NCBI GenBank assembly: GCA_001784175.1
Contig: MFPR01000017.1
Span: 1-64,000, forward strand
Reading direction: 5' to 3'
DNA: 64,000 bases
From: Candidatus Lindowbacteria bacterium RIFCSPLOWO2_12_FULL_62_27
GTDB taxonomy: Bacteria > Lindowbacteria > 2-12-FULL-62-27
Positions 50,880 through 60,111 of this stretch are shown here, piece after piece. Made by a program: the position numbers and the translations under genes. How positions within the stretch are numbered: position 1 is the first letter of the stretch; every line of letters begins with the position of its first letter. The notes under the pieces are model-generated. The model saw only the letters and a list, made by a program, of their open reading frames with translations, did no database searches and was not told the origin of the DNA.

Positions 50880-52381
50880 CCGACGAAATCCCGCTAGGGT
50901 GGACAAAAGCTCATATCTCCGAGATATGTGATGTGTCGAAGGAACGCGGACGTGAGGGAATTACACCGTACCTCGAGATAGGGAACGTCGATATTGTGTC
51001 CAAGCGATACATGTTCACTGACAAGCTTTCGGTTAGAGGCTGTCAGATGGCGAAGCAAGATGATGTTCTTATTTCAAGGGTGAGACCAACCCGTGGGGCG
51101 ATCGTTTGGATTCGTGAGAGCGAATTGCACGTGTCTTCGGCTTTCACTGTACTGCGAGATTGTGGGACACTTTCAAAAAAATATCTTTGGTTATTTCTTG
51201 CTTGGAATCGTGCCTACCTCAACCACCTTGGCGATAACTGCACTGGAACTATGTATCCGACCACTTCAGAGGATGCGATTACTGACTTTGATGTCCCTAT
51301 CGCTCCACTTGCCGAGCAGAAGCGGATCGTCGAAAAACTGGACGCGGTGATGGCGCGGCTGGAGGCGTGCAAGTCCCGGCTGGCCCTCATCCCGCCCCTC
51401 CTCAAACGTTTCCGCCAATCCGTCCTCTCCGCCGCCTGCTCCGGGAAACTCACAGCCGATTGGCGCGAGCAAAATTTAATTATAGAAAATGCTGATGCTC
51501 TGCTCGACAGGATTAGAGAGAAGCGATTGGCATCAGCTCCGACCAAAAAAGAGAAGGCACGGATTGATGAAGTATTTGACGAGGGGAATCTGCGTATTGA
51601 CGAGGGAGACCTTGGACTGGATGAGATTCCTGACACTTGGTTTGGCTGCCGCGTCGGCGCCGTTGGCGCGGTCTCCAACGGCAGCACGCCATCACGAAAG
51701 CGGCCGGATTTTTGGGGCGGAGCAATTCCGTGGGTCAGTTCGGGCGAAGTACGTAACAATATCATCTCGGCAACGCGCGAACGAATTACCAAAGCGGGCT
51801 ACGAAGATAGTTCCGTGCGCCTCCTGCCCCGTGGCACCGTCCTGCTTGCCATGATTGGCGAGGGGAAAACCAGAGGGCAGACAGCCATCCTCCACATCGA
51901 GGCTACGATTAACCAGAACATCGCCGCCGTTGTTTTGGATCACGGTTTGCTTAGCTCCGCATACTTGTGGCGATGGTTTCAACTGCAATACGAAGCAACG
52001 CGAGAACGAGGCAGCGGGTCCGGCCCGCAGGCGTTGAACTGTCAACGAGTCCGTGAACTGCCCTTTGTTCTGCCCCCGTTGCCCGAACAACACGAAATCG
52101 TCTGTCGAGTGGAGGCGTTGTTCGCGATTGCGGACAAGATCGCGGAGCGCTACAAAAACGCCAAAGCCAACGTGGACAAACTGGCCCAATCCATCCTCAC
52201 CAAAGCCTTCCGCGGCGAACTCTTGCCGCAGGACCCCTCAGACGAACCAGCCTCCTTACTCCTTGAGCGCATCCGCACACAGCGCATCAGCCGGGAAGCG
52301 CAGCAGAGCACCTCGAAGAAATCTCATCGGAATGGAATCAAAAGAGTGGCAAGACAGATACATAAGACTTTGAAAATATGA
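50876..52381 (+). CDS. hsdS: Type I restriction-modification specificity subunit S
   Basis: ATGA-coupled to hsdM. The 501-residue subunit has two target-recognition domains, each ending in the conserved helix entry LAEQKRIVEKLDAVMARLEA and LPEQHEIVCRVEALFAIADK. The second has the family motif GSTPSRKRPDFWGG. Two intact domains imply a bipartite asymmetric target. Base composition in the first domain is more A+T-rich than in hsdM, as is common for exchanged specificity domains. Confidence 0.9.
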   Translation: MTDEIPLGWTKAHISEICDVSKERGREGITPYLEIGNVDIVSKRYMFTDKLSVRGCQMAKQDDVLISRVRPTRGAIVWIRESELHVSSAFTVLRDCGTLSKKYLWLFLAWNRAYLNHLGDNCTGTMYPTTSEDAITDFDVPIAPLAEQKRIVEKLDAVMARLEACKSRLALIPPLLKRFRQSVLSAACSGKLTADWREQNLIIENADALLDRIREKRLASAPTKKEKARIDEVFDEGNLRIDEGDLGLDEIPDTWFGCRVGAVGAVSNGSTPSRKRPDFWGGAIPWVSSGEVRNNIISATRERITKAGYEDSSVRLLPRGTVLLAMIGEGKTRGQTAILHIEATINQNIAAVVLDHGLLSSAYLWRWFQLQYEATRERGSGSGPQALNCQRVRELPFVLPPLPEQHEIVCRVEALFAIADKIAERYKNAKANVDKLAQSILTKAFRGELLPQDPSDEPASLLLERIRTQRISREAQQSTSKKSHRNGIKRVARQIHKTLKI

Positions 52382-52541
52382 ACATTACGCAATTGGCCTT
52401 TTATCTGAGTCTCACTCGTCGTCTCATTGGCACAACTACCATCCTTTCAACTGATTATGCTATTTTATTACATATACCTTGCCATTTGTTAAGTTTTATA
52501 TTAGCAATGTCGATAGATGAAATTAAGCGCCGGGTGGCCAT

Positions 52542-52916
52542 TTGAATACCACGGTTCTGCATGTTGGCGAAAAGTTGAAGGTCGAGGCGGTGCTCAATCC
52601 CGACGGAAAATGTCCGGCGCAGGAATTTTTGGATGAGCAGTTGGAAAGTGACAGGCAGAAAATCAAGGCCTTATTTTTCATGGTTGCTCTCAAGGGCAAT
52701 CAGTTTCGAAACGGGGAGAAATTCAAGAAGCTCGATGGCGAAATTTTCGAATTCAAGAGTTATCAAATTCGCCTCCTCTGTTTCTTTCACAGAGGCGGCA
52801 GGTTGATCATCACTCACGGACTCATCAAACAGACGGATAACATGCGAAGAGGGGAAATCGAGAAGGCGGAGCGAATCCGCCAACAGTTTCTTGCGGAGGA
52901 GGTTTCCCATGGCTGA
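52542..52916 (+). CDS. HigB/RelE-superfamily toxin
   Basis: This 124-residue protein has the phage Gp49-like HigB pattern: AQEFLDEQLESDRQKIKALF, FKKLDGEIFEFKSYQIRLLC and FHRGGRLIITHGLIKQTD. It is the ribosome-dependent mRNA-cleaving fold. TTG 52542 behind GGGTGG is the start. It overlaps the HTH antitoxin gene by 8 bases. The 160-base A+T-rich gap upstream (52382-52541) holds no gene and presumably the promoter. Confidence 0.82.
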   Translation: MNTTVLHVGEKLKVEAVLNPDGKCPAQEFLDEQLESDRQKIKALFFMVALKGNQFRNGEKFKKLDGEIFEFKSYQIRLLCFFHRGGRLIITHGLIKQTDNMRRGEIEKAERIRQQFLAEEVSHG

Positions 52917-53307
52917 AGAAACGTGGTTTGAAAAGCATCACAAAACCGACGAGGAGAAGCGGCTGTTCGCGCAGGAAGTCGCCATTCTGTCCGCGCTTGA
53001 AGAAGTCTGCCGGGTGATGGAAACGGAAAACGTCTCCCGGGCGGACATGGCGACCAAACTCGGAAAAAGCCGGGCGTTTGTAACCCAGGTGCTGCGCGGC
53101 AGCAACAACATCACGATTCGTACGCTCGCCGATTTCGCATGGGCCTGCGGCCGCACCGTCGATATCCGACTTCGCAAAGGCGCCGGACATAACTTCGAGC
53201 CGACCGTGTATGCCGAGTGGAAAGAGTCGGCGGAAACGCAGGCGACGGTCAACCCGTCGGGACCGGCTCAACAAGTAGAAGATTTGGAATCGTCGCTGGC
53301 AGGATGA
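52909..53307 (+). CDS. HigA-like antitoxin with XRE HTH
   Basis: GGAGGAGG sets ATG 52909, giving 132 residues. The centre is an XRE HTH (VSRADMATKLGKSRAFVTQV followed by LRG), with NNITIRTLADFAWACG. The C-terminal ~45 residues are acidic and unstructured, as in chaperone-addicted antitoxins. It binds the toxin and represses its operon by analogy. It overlaps the SecB-like gene by ATGA. Confidence 0.82.
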   Translation: MAEETWFEKHHKTDEEKRLFAQEVAILSALEEVCRVMETENVSRADMATKLGKSRAFVTQVLRGSNNITIRTLADFAWACGRTVDIRLRKGAGHNFEPTVYAEWKESAETQATVNPSGPAQQVEDLESSLAG

Positions 53308-53777
53308 CGCCGGAACTCAAAACGGCGGCCAAGGTTGCCGCCGTCTCACAGATTCAGAACGTCCGATTGACGTTTGTGCACTCCGATCTGCAACCCGGAT
53401 TCGAAAAAGTTCTAAACGGAAAATCCGAGATTCAGATTGACCACCGGATGACGGAATATATCGTTCGTGAAGACGAACTCCAACTCATCCTCGAATTCAA
53501 ACTAAAGATCGTTGTTGAATCCGCAGAGGAGAAGACCGCCCCTCAACCTGGGGAAACTTCCACTCCGCCTCTCGAAATCCACGCAAAATTCTGCGTTGAC
53601 TACACGGTCAAAGATCTCAAGACTTTTTCTGAACAGGACATTCAGGCCTTCGCAAAAATCAACGCCGTTTTCAATTCGTGGCCCTACTGGCGGGAAATCG
53701 TCCAATCCACATTTTGGCGCATGGGCCTGCCGCCGTTCGTCATCCCCGTATTCCGGATGCCGCTGAAGTCAGATTAG
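53304..53777 (+). CDS. SecB-like chaperone of a toxin-antitoxin-chaperone module
   Basis: The 157-residue protein ends with FAKINAVFNSWPYWREIVQS followed by a MGLPPFVIPVFRMP tail, the signature of SecB-like proteins (N-x-WPYWRE and GLPP). ATGA coupling to the HigA-like antitoxin matches the TAC organisation known from mycobacterial Rv1955-1957, in which SecB-TA stabilises the antitoxin. Phage interference with the chaperone could free the toxin; that use is inferred. Confidence 0.8.
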   Translation: MTPELKTAAKVAAVSQIQNVRLTFVHSDLQPGFEKVLNGKSEIQIDHRMTEYIVREDELQLILEFKLKIVVESAEEKTAPQPGETSTPPLEIHAKFCVDYTVKDLKTFSEQDIQAFAKINAVFNSWPYWREIVQSTFWRMGLPPFVIPVFRMPLKSD

Positions 53778-53790
53778 GCCGGCATTTCAT

Positions 53791-54615
53791 TCACACCTGC
53801 TCGACGCTAAACCCCTGCTTGAATCTGACTGTCTTGCCGCACTTCGCACAACCCGCCGTCGCGCCATTCAGCACACGGTGCTTTCCGACAAAATTCTCCG
53901 CATCGCATGATGGGCACGGGTATTTGACCTGCCGGAGGTGGACAATTATTTCATTGCCTTTGCCGGGTTCTACGTCGTAAACCGCTTGGCAGTTGGTGAT
54001 GGGACACTTCACTCCCCCTTCGGCTGTGAAACTGCCGGCGCGACGCTGTATCTGCTCTCCGCAGTCTTGGCACTGAAACTCGAAAAACTGTCCGAAATTA
54101 ACCCTGAAAATCGGCGACGTCAAAATTGCCTCGCACTCATCGGCAACGGCCGCCGCCCGCTTGATCATTCCAGCCAGATTGGAAGTTTTGCCGGACTCGA
54201 TCTGGTGGATCGTTAGAGCGTGGAGAAAATTCCCCAGCGCGTTGTGGTTATCGTTGGCCCACTTCCGCGAAAACCTTCTGTCCTGCCCCAGCATCTGCAT
54301 TTCCTCGCCCGGTGGCGGGACACCGTACGTGTGTTCGATCCCAACCGCCAAGCTGACGCTCTGGTCGGCATGCGGGTCAACTTCGCGCATCTCTGAAATT
54401 ACGTGTCTGGGCTGCCACTTCTTGAGCGCATCATTTGGAACTTCTTTCAGGTACGCCAGCAGTTGATCATAGGTGATGTACTCAATCGTGAGACGCAACT
54501 CGAGGCAGGCATACCGGACAGAAGGTTCATCGCCCTTTGCCAACAAATTCCTTGCACGAGCGAGACATTCGCGGGCCACGCATCGCATATCGGGCACGGT
54601 TATCGTCGCCGTCAT
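53791..54615 (-). CDS. Zinc-ribbon protein coupled to a GIY-YIG-like gene
   Basis: The N-terminal ~170 residues are helical. The C-terminal ~100 contain three pairs of Cys-x-x-Cys type (CQDCGEQI, CPITNC, CPSCDAENF, CAKCGKTV), giving two or three zinc ribbons. ATG 54615 overlaps the stop of the GIY-YIG-like gene by ATGA. It has no recognised family. Pairing with a nuclease-like gene inside a defence island suggests a two-gene system, but that is only contextual. Confidence 0.55.
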   Translation of the reverse strand: MTATITVPDMRCVARECLARARNLLAKGDEPSVRYACLELRLTIEYITYDQLLAYLKEVPNDALKKWQPRHVISEMREVDPHADQSVSLAVGIEHTYGVPPPGEEMQMLGQDRRFSRKWANDNHNALGNFLHALTIHQIESGKTSNLAGMIKRAAAVADECEAILTSPIFRVNFGQFFEFQCQDCGEQIQRRAGSFTAEGGVKCPITNCQAVYDVEPGKGNEIIVHLRQVKYPCPSCDAENFVGKHRVLNGATAGCAKCGKTVRFKQGFSVEQV

Positions 54616-55169
54616 TTTGCCCCTCCCCCGGTGGCGTGAGTTATTCTGCCTGTTTTCGGCGGCCCAAACCCACCGGCTTCATCCTTCTTCCGAATAATCT
54701 CCTCCTGGTCTTTCTTGGCCTGTTTTGCCGTGTGCTTATCGCCTCTTCTTGAAGCCTCACTTTCCTCAACGACTTTTCTGGAAAAGGCTTTATCCAAGTC
54801 TTCAAAATTCTTAGGAGTCATTTCGTATTCCTCCTTTAATTGTTCGTTGCAGGACGTGTCAAAGGCCGCCCGCAAGTCAGTTTCCTTATCCAGCCGTGAA
54901 TCCTCGTCGCTATCGACGTGAACACAAATACAGTTGCCGCCATTCTTCTCAACACATGGCCATTTCTCGTGGGATGGGATCCTATCCGAGAGGGAATCGG
55001 TTTGGCCGATATAACGAGGCGTATGTGTGCCTCCGTTCGATCCGACCACACGTTTGCTGAATATGTAGACAGCCCCGACATCTTTGAACCTCGTGTCTGT
55101 GGTATATGCTTGGAACTTGTACTCCGTGCCACTTCCTCCTGCAAAAGTAACGTCAGAAATTTTTGACAT
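54612..55169 (-). CDS. GIY-YIG nuclease-like protein
   Basis: AAGGAG sets ATG 55169 (185 residues). The core VGAVYIFSKRVVG...PRYIGQTDSLSDRIPSHEK has the VYI and YIG strands and conserved Arg of GIY-YIG enzymes, and a later Glu (KETDLRAAF) could be the metal ligand. The C-terminal ~70 residues are a charged helix (KHTAKQAKKDQEEIIRKKDE). It is the first gene of a minus-strand pair. Confidence 0.65.
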   Translation of the reverse strand: MSKISDVTFAGGSGTEYKFQAYTTDTRFKDVGAVYIFSKRVVGSNGGTHTPRYIGQTDSLSDRIPSHEKWPCVEKNGGNCICVHVDSDEDSRLDKETDLRAAFDTSCNEQLKEEYEMTPKNFEDLDKAFSRKVVEESEASRRGDKHTAKQAKKDQEEIIRKKDEAGGFGPPKTGRITHATGGGAK

Positions 55170-55545
55170 GTGAAACTCCTTCATTATCGAAGCCCGCGGC
55201 TGCCGGCGGTCCCAGCCACCGAGGTGCTCATTGTCATCAAGCTTATGTCGTCTGCAACGCGACGACGTTCTGACCGTTCACGTAAACGTGCGCAACCCGT
55301 CGACCATCTAAATCGATGGCCTTGCTGCACAAAAAAACACTCATCACAGGGGTCGTTTCCCCCCTCTCCTCGACTGGATTGCTCTTGCTGTACGGAAGGC
55401 CGCCATGCTAACGTCACTCTGGACTAGTGAGGGACGGGGGCGGCCTGCCGGATGCGCAAGCGGACGGCGTCGTTACCGTCCTTTTTTATGGCTGTTTCAC
55501 AATCTGAAAAACAAACACCATAAAAGCCGTATCATTCATCTGGAC
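55170..55545. other. Gene-free region with a plus-strand terminator
   Basis: I found no convincing gene on either strand here. At 55462-55487 GGACGG pairs with CCGTCC and is followed by six T residues, a plausible plus-strand intrinsic terminator with no protein gene upstream, so a small non-coding RNA is conceivable. The first part contains several GC-rich palindromic bits. Confidence 0.4.
55462..55487 (+). terminator. Orphan intrinsic terminator
   Basis: A 6-bp GC stem with 8-base loop and six T residues. It has no obvious upstream plus-strand gene. Confidence 0.5.
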
Positions 55546-55764
55546 TTACTTTCTCCTTCCACGCCTGCTGTGAATCAAGTCGTTCACAGACGCAAACCCG
55601 GTTTTCTGAAGAAGCGTTCCGACATGCATATCGTCCCGAACGCCGAAATCGCGGTTGTACTGTTTCTCCAATGTCGAAACGTGCTTGTCGTCACGCGTGT
55701 CCCGGAGCGGTCCGTTCGCATTCCGTGTCCGATAACCCCGCATTCCTGCTGCGTCTTTGGCCAT
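55546..55764 (-). CDS. Small basic protein of unknown function
   Basis: ATG 55764 behind GGGGGT gives 72 residues (MAKDAAGMRGYRTRNANGPL...). A repeated pattern appears: KHVSTLEKQYNRDFGVRDDM then HVGTLLQKTGFASVNDLIHS. I recall similar short proteins in environmental genomes but no function. It is divergent from the AAA/subtilase operon. Confidence 0.5.
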   Translation of the reverse strand: MAKDAAGMRGYRTRNANGPLRDTRDDKHVSTLEKQYNRDFGVRDDMHVGTLLQKTGFASVNDLIHSRRGRRK

Positions 55765-55869
55765 ATTCATCACCCCCTTTCTCTGCCGAATGTTCAATTA
55801 TCTATATGTACCATATCTGTAAAAAAAATCAAGGTTTTAGATGATAATGTTATGGGTCACAAAAAAAGC

Positions 55870-55898
55870 TTGACAAAAACATGAATTTATCATAGAGT
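55870..55898 (+). promoter_or_regulatory. Strong sigma-70-like promoter for the AAA/subtilase operon
   Basis: TTGACA (55870-55875), a 17-base spacer and TAGAGT (55893-55898). Transcription should begin near 55905, which is the first base of the start codon, so the mRNA would be leaderless. No Shine-Dalgarno site precedes the ATG. Confidence 0.65.
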
Positions 55899-55904
55899 CA
55901 CAAT

Positions 55905-57035
55905 ATGAAAGGTCTTCCGTTTATAGGCCAATTGGCCAAAATGTCACTGAAATCTCACAACCAAGAGGCCACCCCTTATGTGGAGGCGCTTATCCGTTTG
56001 GCCGAGGAAGAAGGGGATGTTAAATCGGCCAAGAAACTGGCGGCAATCCTCGAAGATGCCCGAAAACGGGGATTTGTCGGGTCTAATTCGTCCTCGTCGC
56101 CCGGTGATCGATATCCGATGACAACGTCTTCCGCGACAATGGAAATGCCTGTATCGATATCGAAATTCCTGGAAGACTCCCTGCCGGCGCCGCCGGAACG
56201 GCCGACTCTGGATGCTTCCGTATCGCAAGGTATTCGAGATTATATTTTTCATGCTTCACATGGATTGAAGGAGAACATCTTTTTTGTCGGACCTTCGGGT
56301 ACAGGCAAGACCTTGACGGCTGCATGGCTTGCCGCACAATTGGAAAAGCCGTTGTATCGTCTGGCTTATCCTCGGGTCTTCGATAGTTATCTTGGCAGAA
56401 CCGCTAGAAATCTGGTCGCGGCGTTCGAGGAGGTTAAACTCCTGGGTGGGATCCTTTTTATTGACGAGGTGGACGCCATTTTGAGGTCTCGGGAACTTAC
56501 AGGCGACCACGGCGAGATGCAGCGGACGGTCAATGTGCTGCTCATGGAAATCGATAGAGCCCGCGATGAATTACCGATCTTTGCCGCGACCAATCTGTTC
56601 CATAAGGTGGATACGGCGGTGGCCAGACGATTTCATCTGATACTCCACTTCAATTTGCCCTCTGACTTTTTGCGCGAGCATTATGTTCGACTGAAGGTGA
56701 AACAATATATTCCTTCGTACCTGATGACGTCTTTGATCAGGCTGACGGAAGGATTCTCCTACGCGGATTTGGAAAAGTTGCTTGGTTGCATGCCGGATTT
56801 CGATTTACCTCCGACCGCGTTTTGGCCGGAATTCTTGCGCGTTCTTTCACAAACGTCGCCACCCGCGACCGCTCAATCTATTTCAGAATTCGCGCATTCG
56901 CCATCCCCGATACAGGCGAGAAAGCTGATTGAATGGGGTGTGGAGAAACAAGTCGTCACTCAGATGTTTGGGATATCTTCTGCCCTTCTGACGAAATGGA
57001 TTCAGGGAGAGAAGCTGGAGGTAGTCCATGGCTGA
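55905..57035 (+). CDS. ietA: AAA ATPase of an IetAS-type anti-phage pair
   Basis: This 376-residue AAA protein has Walker A FVGPSGTGKTLTAAW (about 126-140), Walker B GILFIDEVDAILR (about 182-194), sensor 1 FAATNL and arginine finger TAVARRF. A ~100-residue N-terminal region with Ser-rich linker and a C-terminal HTH-like segment flank it. The next gene is a subtilisin-like protease, overlapping by 8 bases. Pairing an AAA ATPase with an S8 protease is the layout of IetAS, reported as a defence or plasmid-incompatibility system. It is probably translated from a leaderless mRNA. Confidence 0.75.
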   Translation: MKGLPFIGQLAKMSLKSHNQEATPYVEALIRLAEEEGDVKSAKKLAAILEDARKRGFVGSNSSSSPGDRYPMTTSSATMEMPVSISKFLEDSLPAPPERPTLDASVSQGIRDYIFHASHGLKENIFFVGPSGTGKTLTAAWLAAQLEKPLYRLAYPRVFDSYLGRTARNLVAAFEEVKLLGGILFIDEVDAILRSRELTGDHGEMQRTVNVLLMEIDRARDELPIFAATNLFHKVDTAVARRFHLILHFNLPSDFLREHYVRLKVKQYIPSYLMTSLIRLTEGFSYADLEKLLGCMPDFDLPPTAFWPEFLRVLSQTSPPATAQSISEFAHSPSPIQARKLIEWGVEKQVVTQMFGISSALLTKWIQGEKLEVVHG

Positions 57036-59436
57036 CGAACCGGGTCGGCCGCGAAGCAGCATCCTCCGGGTTGATAAGCGGAAACAGAGGACGAAAGAGT
57101 TTACCGATAAGCGGACTGGGGGTGGGTATAAAAAGATTTTTCCGGATGTACAAGAACGCTTGACCTTCGTCGCCCATCAACTGGATATCGCCATCGACGA
57201 TTACAAGTCCGCTTACGCCCTGACGGAGTCATCCGCCCCGTACCTGGTATTTGAATTGCAGCCATCGGCCATCGCCAAATCTCACAGCGCCTTGGACGTG
57301 TTAAATGATTGCGGGCTCGAAGTCGTTGCCACTCGGACTCTGGAGGAGAAGATTGTGCATGGGGTCGAAGGGGCCTTTAAGCGGCTCGGGGGCGATTTGG
57401 TGATGGCCGCGAAAGATGCCCCGACGGACGAACAACTCAAAAAATTGGATGCGGAAGATAAGGAGATTCGGAAGATAAAAAGGGAAGAAAAACGACTTGG
57501 AAAAGAAAGTGATGCCAAGAAAACGGTTCACCGCTATCTGCCGGGTGGGAAGTTTTCATGGAACGAGGTGGCCCAGTTCTCAACGTTCCGGAATGTCGGG
57601 TTCATACGTCCTGAAGAGAAAATGATGGTTCCGGCCAATTTCGAATCGGCGCCGGTCTTTGTCTCGACATTCCCGTTGTGTGACAGCGCAAACGACGACA
57701 TCAGAATATGGATTACATGCATTGATAGCATCATCAAGAAATACAAAACGGGTATCCGTGTTTTACGCGCCAATAAGAAATTCATGGAAAATATACAGGA
57801 ACACGCGTCGGGTTTGGAATGCGATTGGAATTTTAAAGTGAATCGGGAATACAAATCCCATCAAAAATCCTTTGTGTTTCTGATTGAAAATGCGGGTGTC
57901 AAAGCGGTGCGTGAGTTGGCCGGGTGCGAGTTTGTGCGTACGGTGGCTTTGGGACATATCCAAACAGATGTGTTGCGCGCATCTTCAAAGTTGTCCATAC
58001 CATCCCCGCCTGCGGCGATTCGATCTTTGCCGGCGGCGGGGTTGGTGGACACGGGTATTGCATCTCCTTCAAAATTGGATCCCTATATCACTTTCCGTGG
58101 TGGAGAAAATACTATCCGCAATAAAAAAGTGTTTCATGCAACGGACGTGGCCTATCTCCTTGTCCACAATGGCGCCGCCACGCCTTGGAAACCGGACGTG
58201 GCCGGATTGCCGTGTGCCATCCGCGACGTGGCCAGAATTGATGGTGGAGACGTTGACGGGGATCAGCTGCGGGCGGCCATCTGGGAGGCAACCCGGGATT
58301 CGTCGGGGGATGGAACTGTGAATTTTTCGGCATATGTGAACGAGGGGAGGCGGGCGAAGCCTACGCCGGAAGTCTCTGTGTTTGGTGAACTGTTGGATGA
58401 TATGTCATTGGAGGCCGAAAATCTCATGATCGTTTGTTCCGCCGGTAATTCCGGATCGGTGGGAATGGATTCTCCCGCCGACGGAGTTCATGTGGTTTCC
58501 GTAGGTGCCTTTACCCGCACACCGCAAGGAAACTTTGTACGGTCGGATTACTCCTGTCACGGCGGCGGGATCGCGCACAATGCCAAGCCCACTTTTGTTG
58601 TACCTGTCCATGACTTGAATAATAAGGATTCTACCTGGGATACACTCATTCCATCGGGTTCGCCTGGCACAAGTTTCGCTGCTCCGGTTGCCACGCGAGT
58701 TCACGCCGGCCTACGGCATCGTGGATATAATCGAGATGAAGCTTTGGCGCTGATGGTGCACCACGCAAAACATCCGGGGAAGGATGTTTATTACAAGCCA
58801 TCGTCAAAAGAAATTGAGGAGTTTGGGTTTGGGGTGGTTCCTTCTATCAATGAATGCGACCCGCCGGATGGTTCGAGGATAACGTTGATCTACGATGTTC
58901 CCGTCAAACTCGGCAAATTTTATGAATTGAGATTGCCGATACCGCAAGAGCTTTCGGATTATTCGGCATTTGCCCGTCTGACTGCATACACTCGCGCGCC
59001 ATGCAGCCGAGAAATGGGTGAGGAATATGTTGCCGCCGAGGTTCCGACACATCTGAGAATGTATAAAAAAGAGGTCAAAAAGAATGGAGTGCCATATGTG
59101 GATTTGCCGCCGGAGCCGGTCGACTGGAAAGCCCGATACGAGGAACATCGCATTAAATATGGATGGAAATGGGGCACGCTGAGGCGATATAGCAAGACCA
59201 TCCGGTTCGGAAAATATAAAGAATTTGCTCTAAGGATTGGTCCGGTTATATGGCGGAAATGGGTACCAGGGACTGTGAAAGGACAAGAAACAAAGGTGCA
59301 GTGTGTTCTTTCGTTTTATCCGCTTGAGGGCGAAGCACCGCCGTTTTTTGATTTCTTCCGCAGGGCGTTTGTTGCCGCGCAGGTGGAAGTGGAGGTTCCA
59401 TTGGAGGTGCAAATCGAATTGGAAGGTGAAAGTTGA
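57028..59436 (+). CDS. ietS: Subtilisin-like serine protease of an IetAS-type pair
   Basis: This 802-residue protein has the S8 triad: Asp in GLVDTGIAS (~340), His in HATDVAYLL (~370, in place of HGT), oxyanion Asn region CSAGNSG (~470) and Ser in GTSFAAPVATR (~547). The long N-terminal part has a charged coiled coil around residue 140, and the C-terminal ~200 residues form a separate domain. No signal peptide is present, so it acts in the cytoplasm. It probably cleaves a target when licensed by the AAA partner. Confidence 0.78.
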   Translation: MADEPGRPRSSILRVDKRKQRTKEFTDKRTGGGYKKIFPDVQERLTFVAHQLDIAIDDYKSAYALTESSAPYLVFELQPSAIAKSHSALDVLNDCGLEVVATRTLEEKIVHGVEGAFKRLGGDLVMAAKDAPTDEQLKKLDAEDKEIRKIKREEKRLGKESDAKKTVHRYLPGGKFSWNEVAQFSTFRNVGFIRPEEKMMVPANFESAPVFVSTFPLCDSANDDIRIWITCIDSIIKKYKTGIRVLRANKKFMENIQEHASGLECDWNFKVNREYKSHQKSFVFLIENAGVKAVRELAGCEFVRTVALGHIQTDVLRASSKLSIPSPPAAIRSLPAAGLVDTGIASPSKLDPYITFRGGENTIRNKKVFHATDVAYLLVHNGAATPWKPDVAGLPCAIRDVARIDGGDVDGDQLRAAIWEATRDSSGDGTVNFSAYVNEGRRAKPTPEVSVFGELLDDMSLEAENLMIVCSAGNSGSVGMDSPADGVHVVSVGAFTRTPQGNFVRSDYSCHGGGIAHNAKPTFVVPVHDLNNKDSTWDTLIPSGSPGTSFAAPVATRVHAGLRHRGYNRDEALALMVHHAKHPGKDVYYKPSSKEIEEFGFGVVPSINECDPPDGSRITLIYDVPVKLGKFYELRLPIPQELSDYSAFARLTAYTRAPCSREMGEEYVAAEVPTHLRMYKKEVKKNGVPYVDLPPEPVDWKARYEEHRIKYGWKWGTLRRYSKTIRFGKYKEFALRIGPVIWRKWVPGTVKGQETKVQCVLSFYPLEGEAPPFFDFFRRAFVAAQVEVEVPLEVQIELEGES

Positions 59437-60098
59437 TGTCCCGTATACTCTTGAACCTCCCCCCTCACGACCGCCCCCGCGAGAAATTCAAAGCCAAAGG
59501 CTCCGAATCCCTGTCCGACCAGGAGCTATTGGCCATCCTGCTTGGCAGCGGCACCAAAAAATCGGACGTTTTGAAAGTCGCCGAACATATACTCAAAGAG
59601 ATCGACGGCTCTAAGAAAAAATGGAGGTTGGCGGATCTTCAGAAAATCGAAGGTGTCGGCGAAGCCAAGGCCATGCAGATTCTGGCTGCGATGGAGTTTG
59701 CCCGGCGCCGCATCCAGCCCGCCGGATTTAAAATCTCGTTCCCGGCTGACGTCGTCCCCCTCATTCGCCACTACGCCGACCGCAAACAAGAACATCTGAT
59801 CTGCGTCACTCTGAACGGCGCAAACGAAATCATCGCCACCCGCGTCGTTACGGTCGGCCTCGCCGACAAAATCCAAGTCCACCCCCGTGAACTCTTCGCC
59901 GACCCCCTGACCGACCGCGCCACCGCCGTCATCATCGCCCACAATCATACCGGCTCGGACCTCATCCCGACCCGCGAAGACATCGAGACCACCCGCCGCC
60001 TCAAGGCCGCCGGCGAAACGATTGGCATCAAATTGCTCGACCACATCATATTCAACAAAACCGGCTATTACAGTTTTCTCGAGAAAGATAATTTGTGA
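59436..60098 (+). CDS. radC: RadC/JAMM-domain protein
   Basis: The start codon overlaps the protease stop (TGATG). The 220-residue protein has a helix-hairpin-helix (LQKIEGVGEAKAMQILAAME) and the JAMM metal motif HNHTGSDLIPTREDIE, with an upstream Glu likely in the core. RadC-type proteins are common on mobile elements; the name is historical and the biochemical role is unsettled. Coupling to the IetAS-like pair suggests that it may be a third component here. Confidence 0.85.
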   Translation: MSRILLNLPPHDRPREKFKAKGSESLSDQELLAILLGSGTKKSDVLKVAEHILKEIDGSKKKWRLADLQKIEGVGEAKAMQILAAMEFARRRIQPAGFKISFPADVVPLIRHYADRKQEHLICVTLNGANEIIATRVVTVGLADKIQVHPRELFADPLTDRATAVIIAHNHTGSDLIPTREDIETTRRLKAAGETIGIKLLDHIIFNKTGYYSFLEKDNL

Positions 60099-60111
60099 AT
60101 TGAGGTAATCC

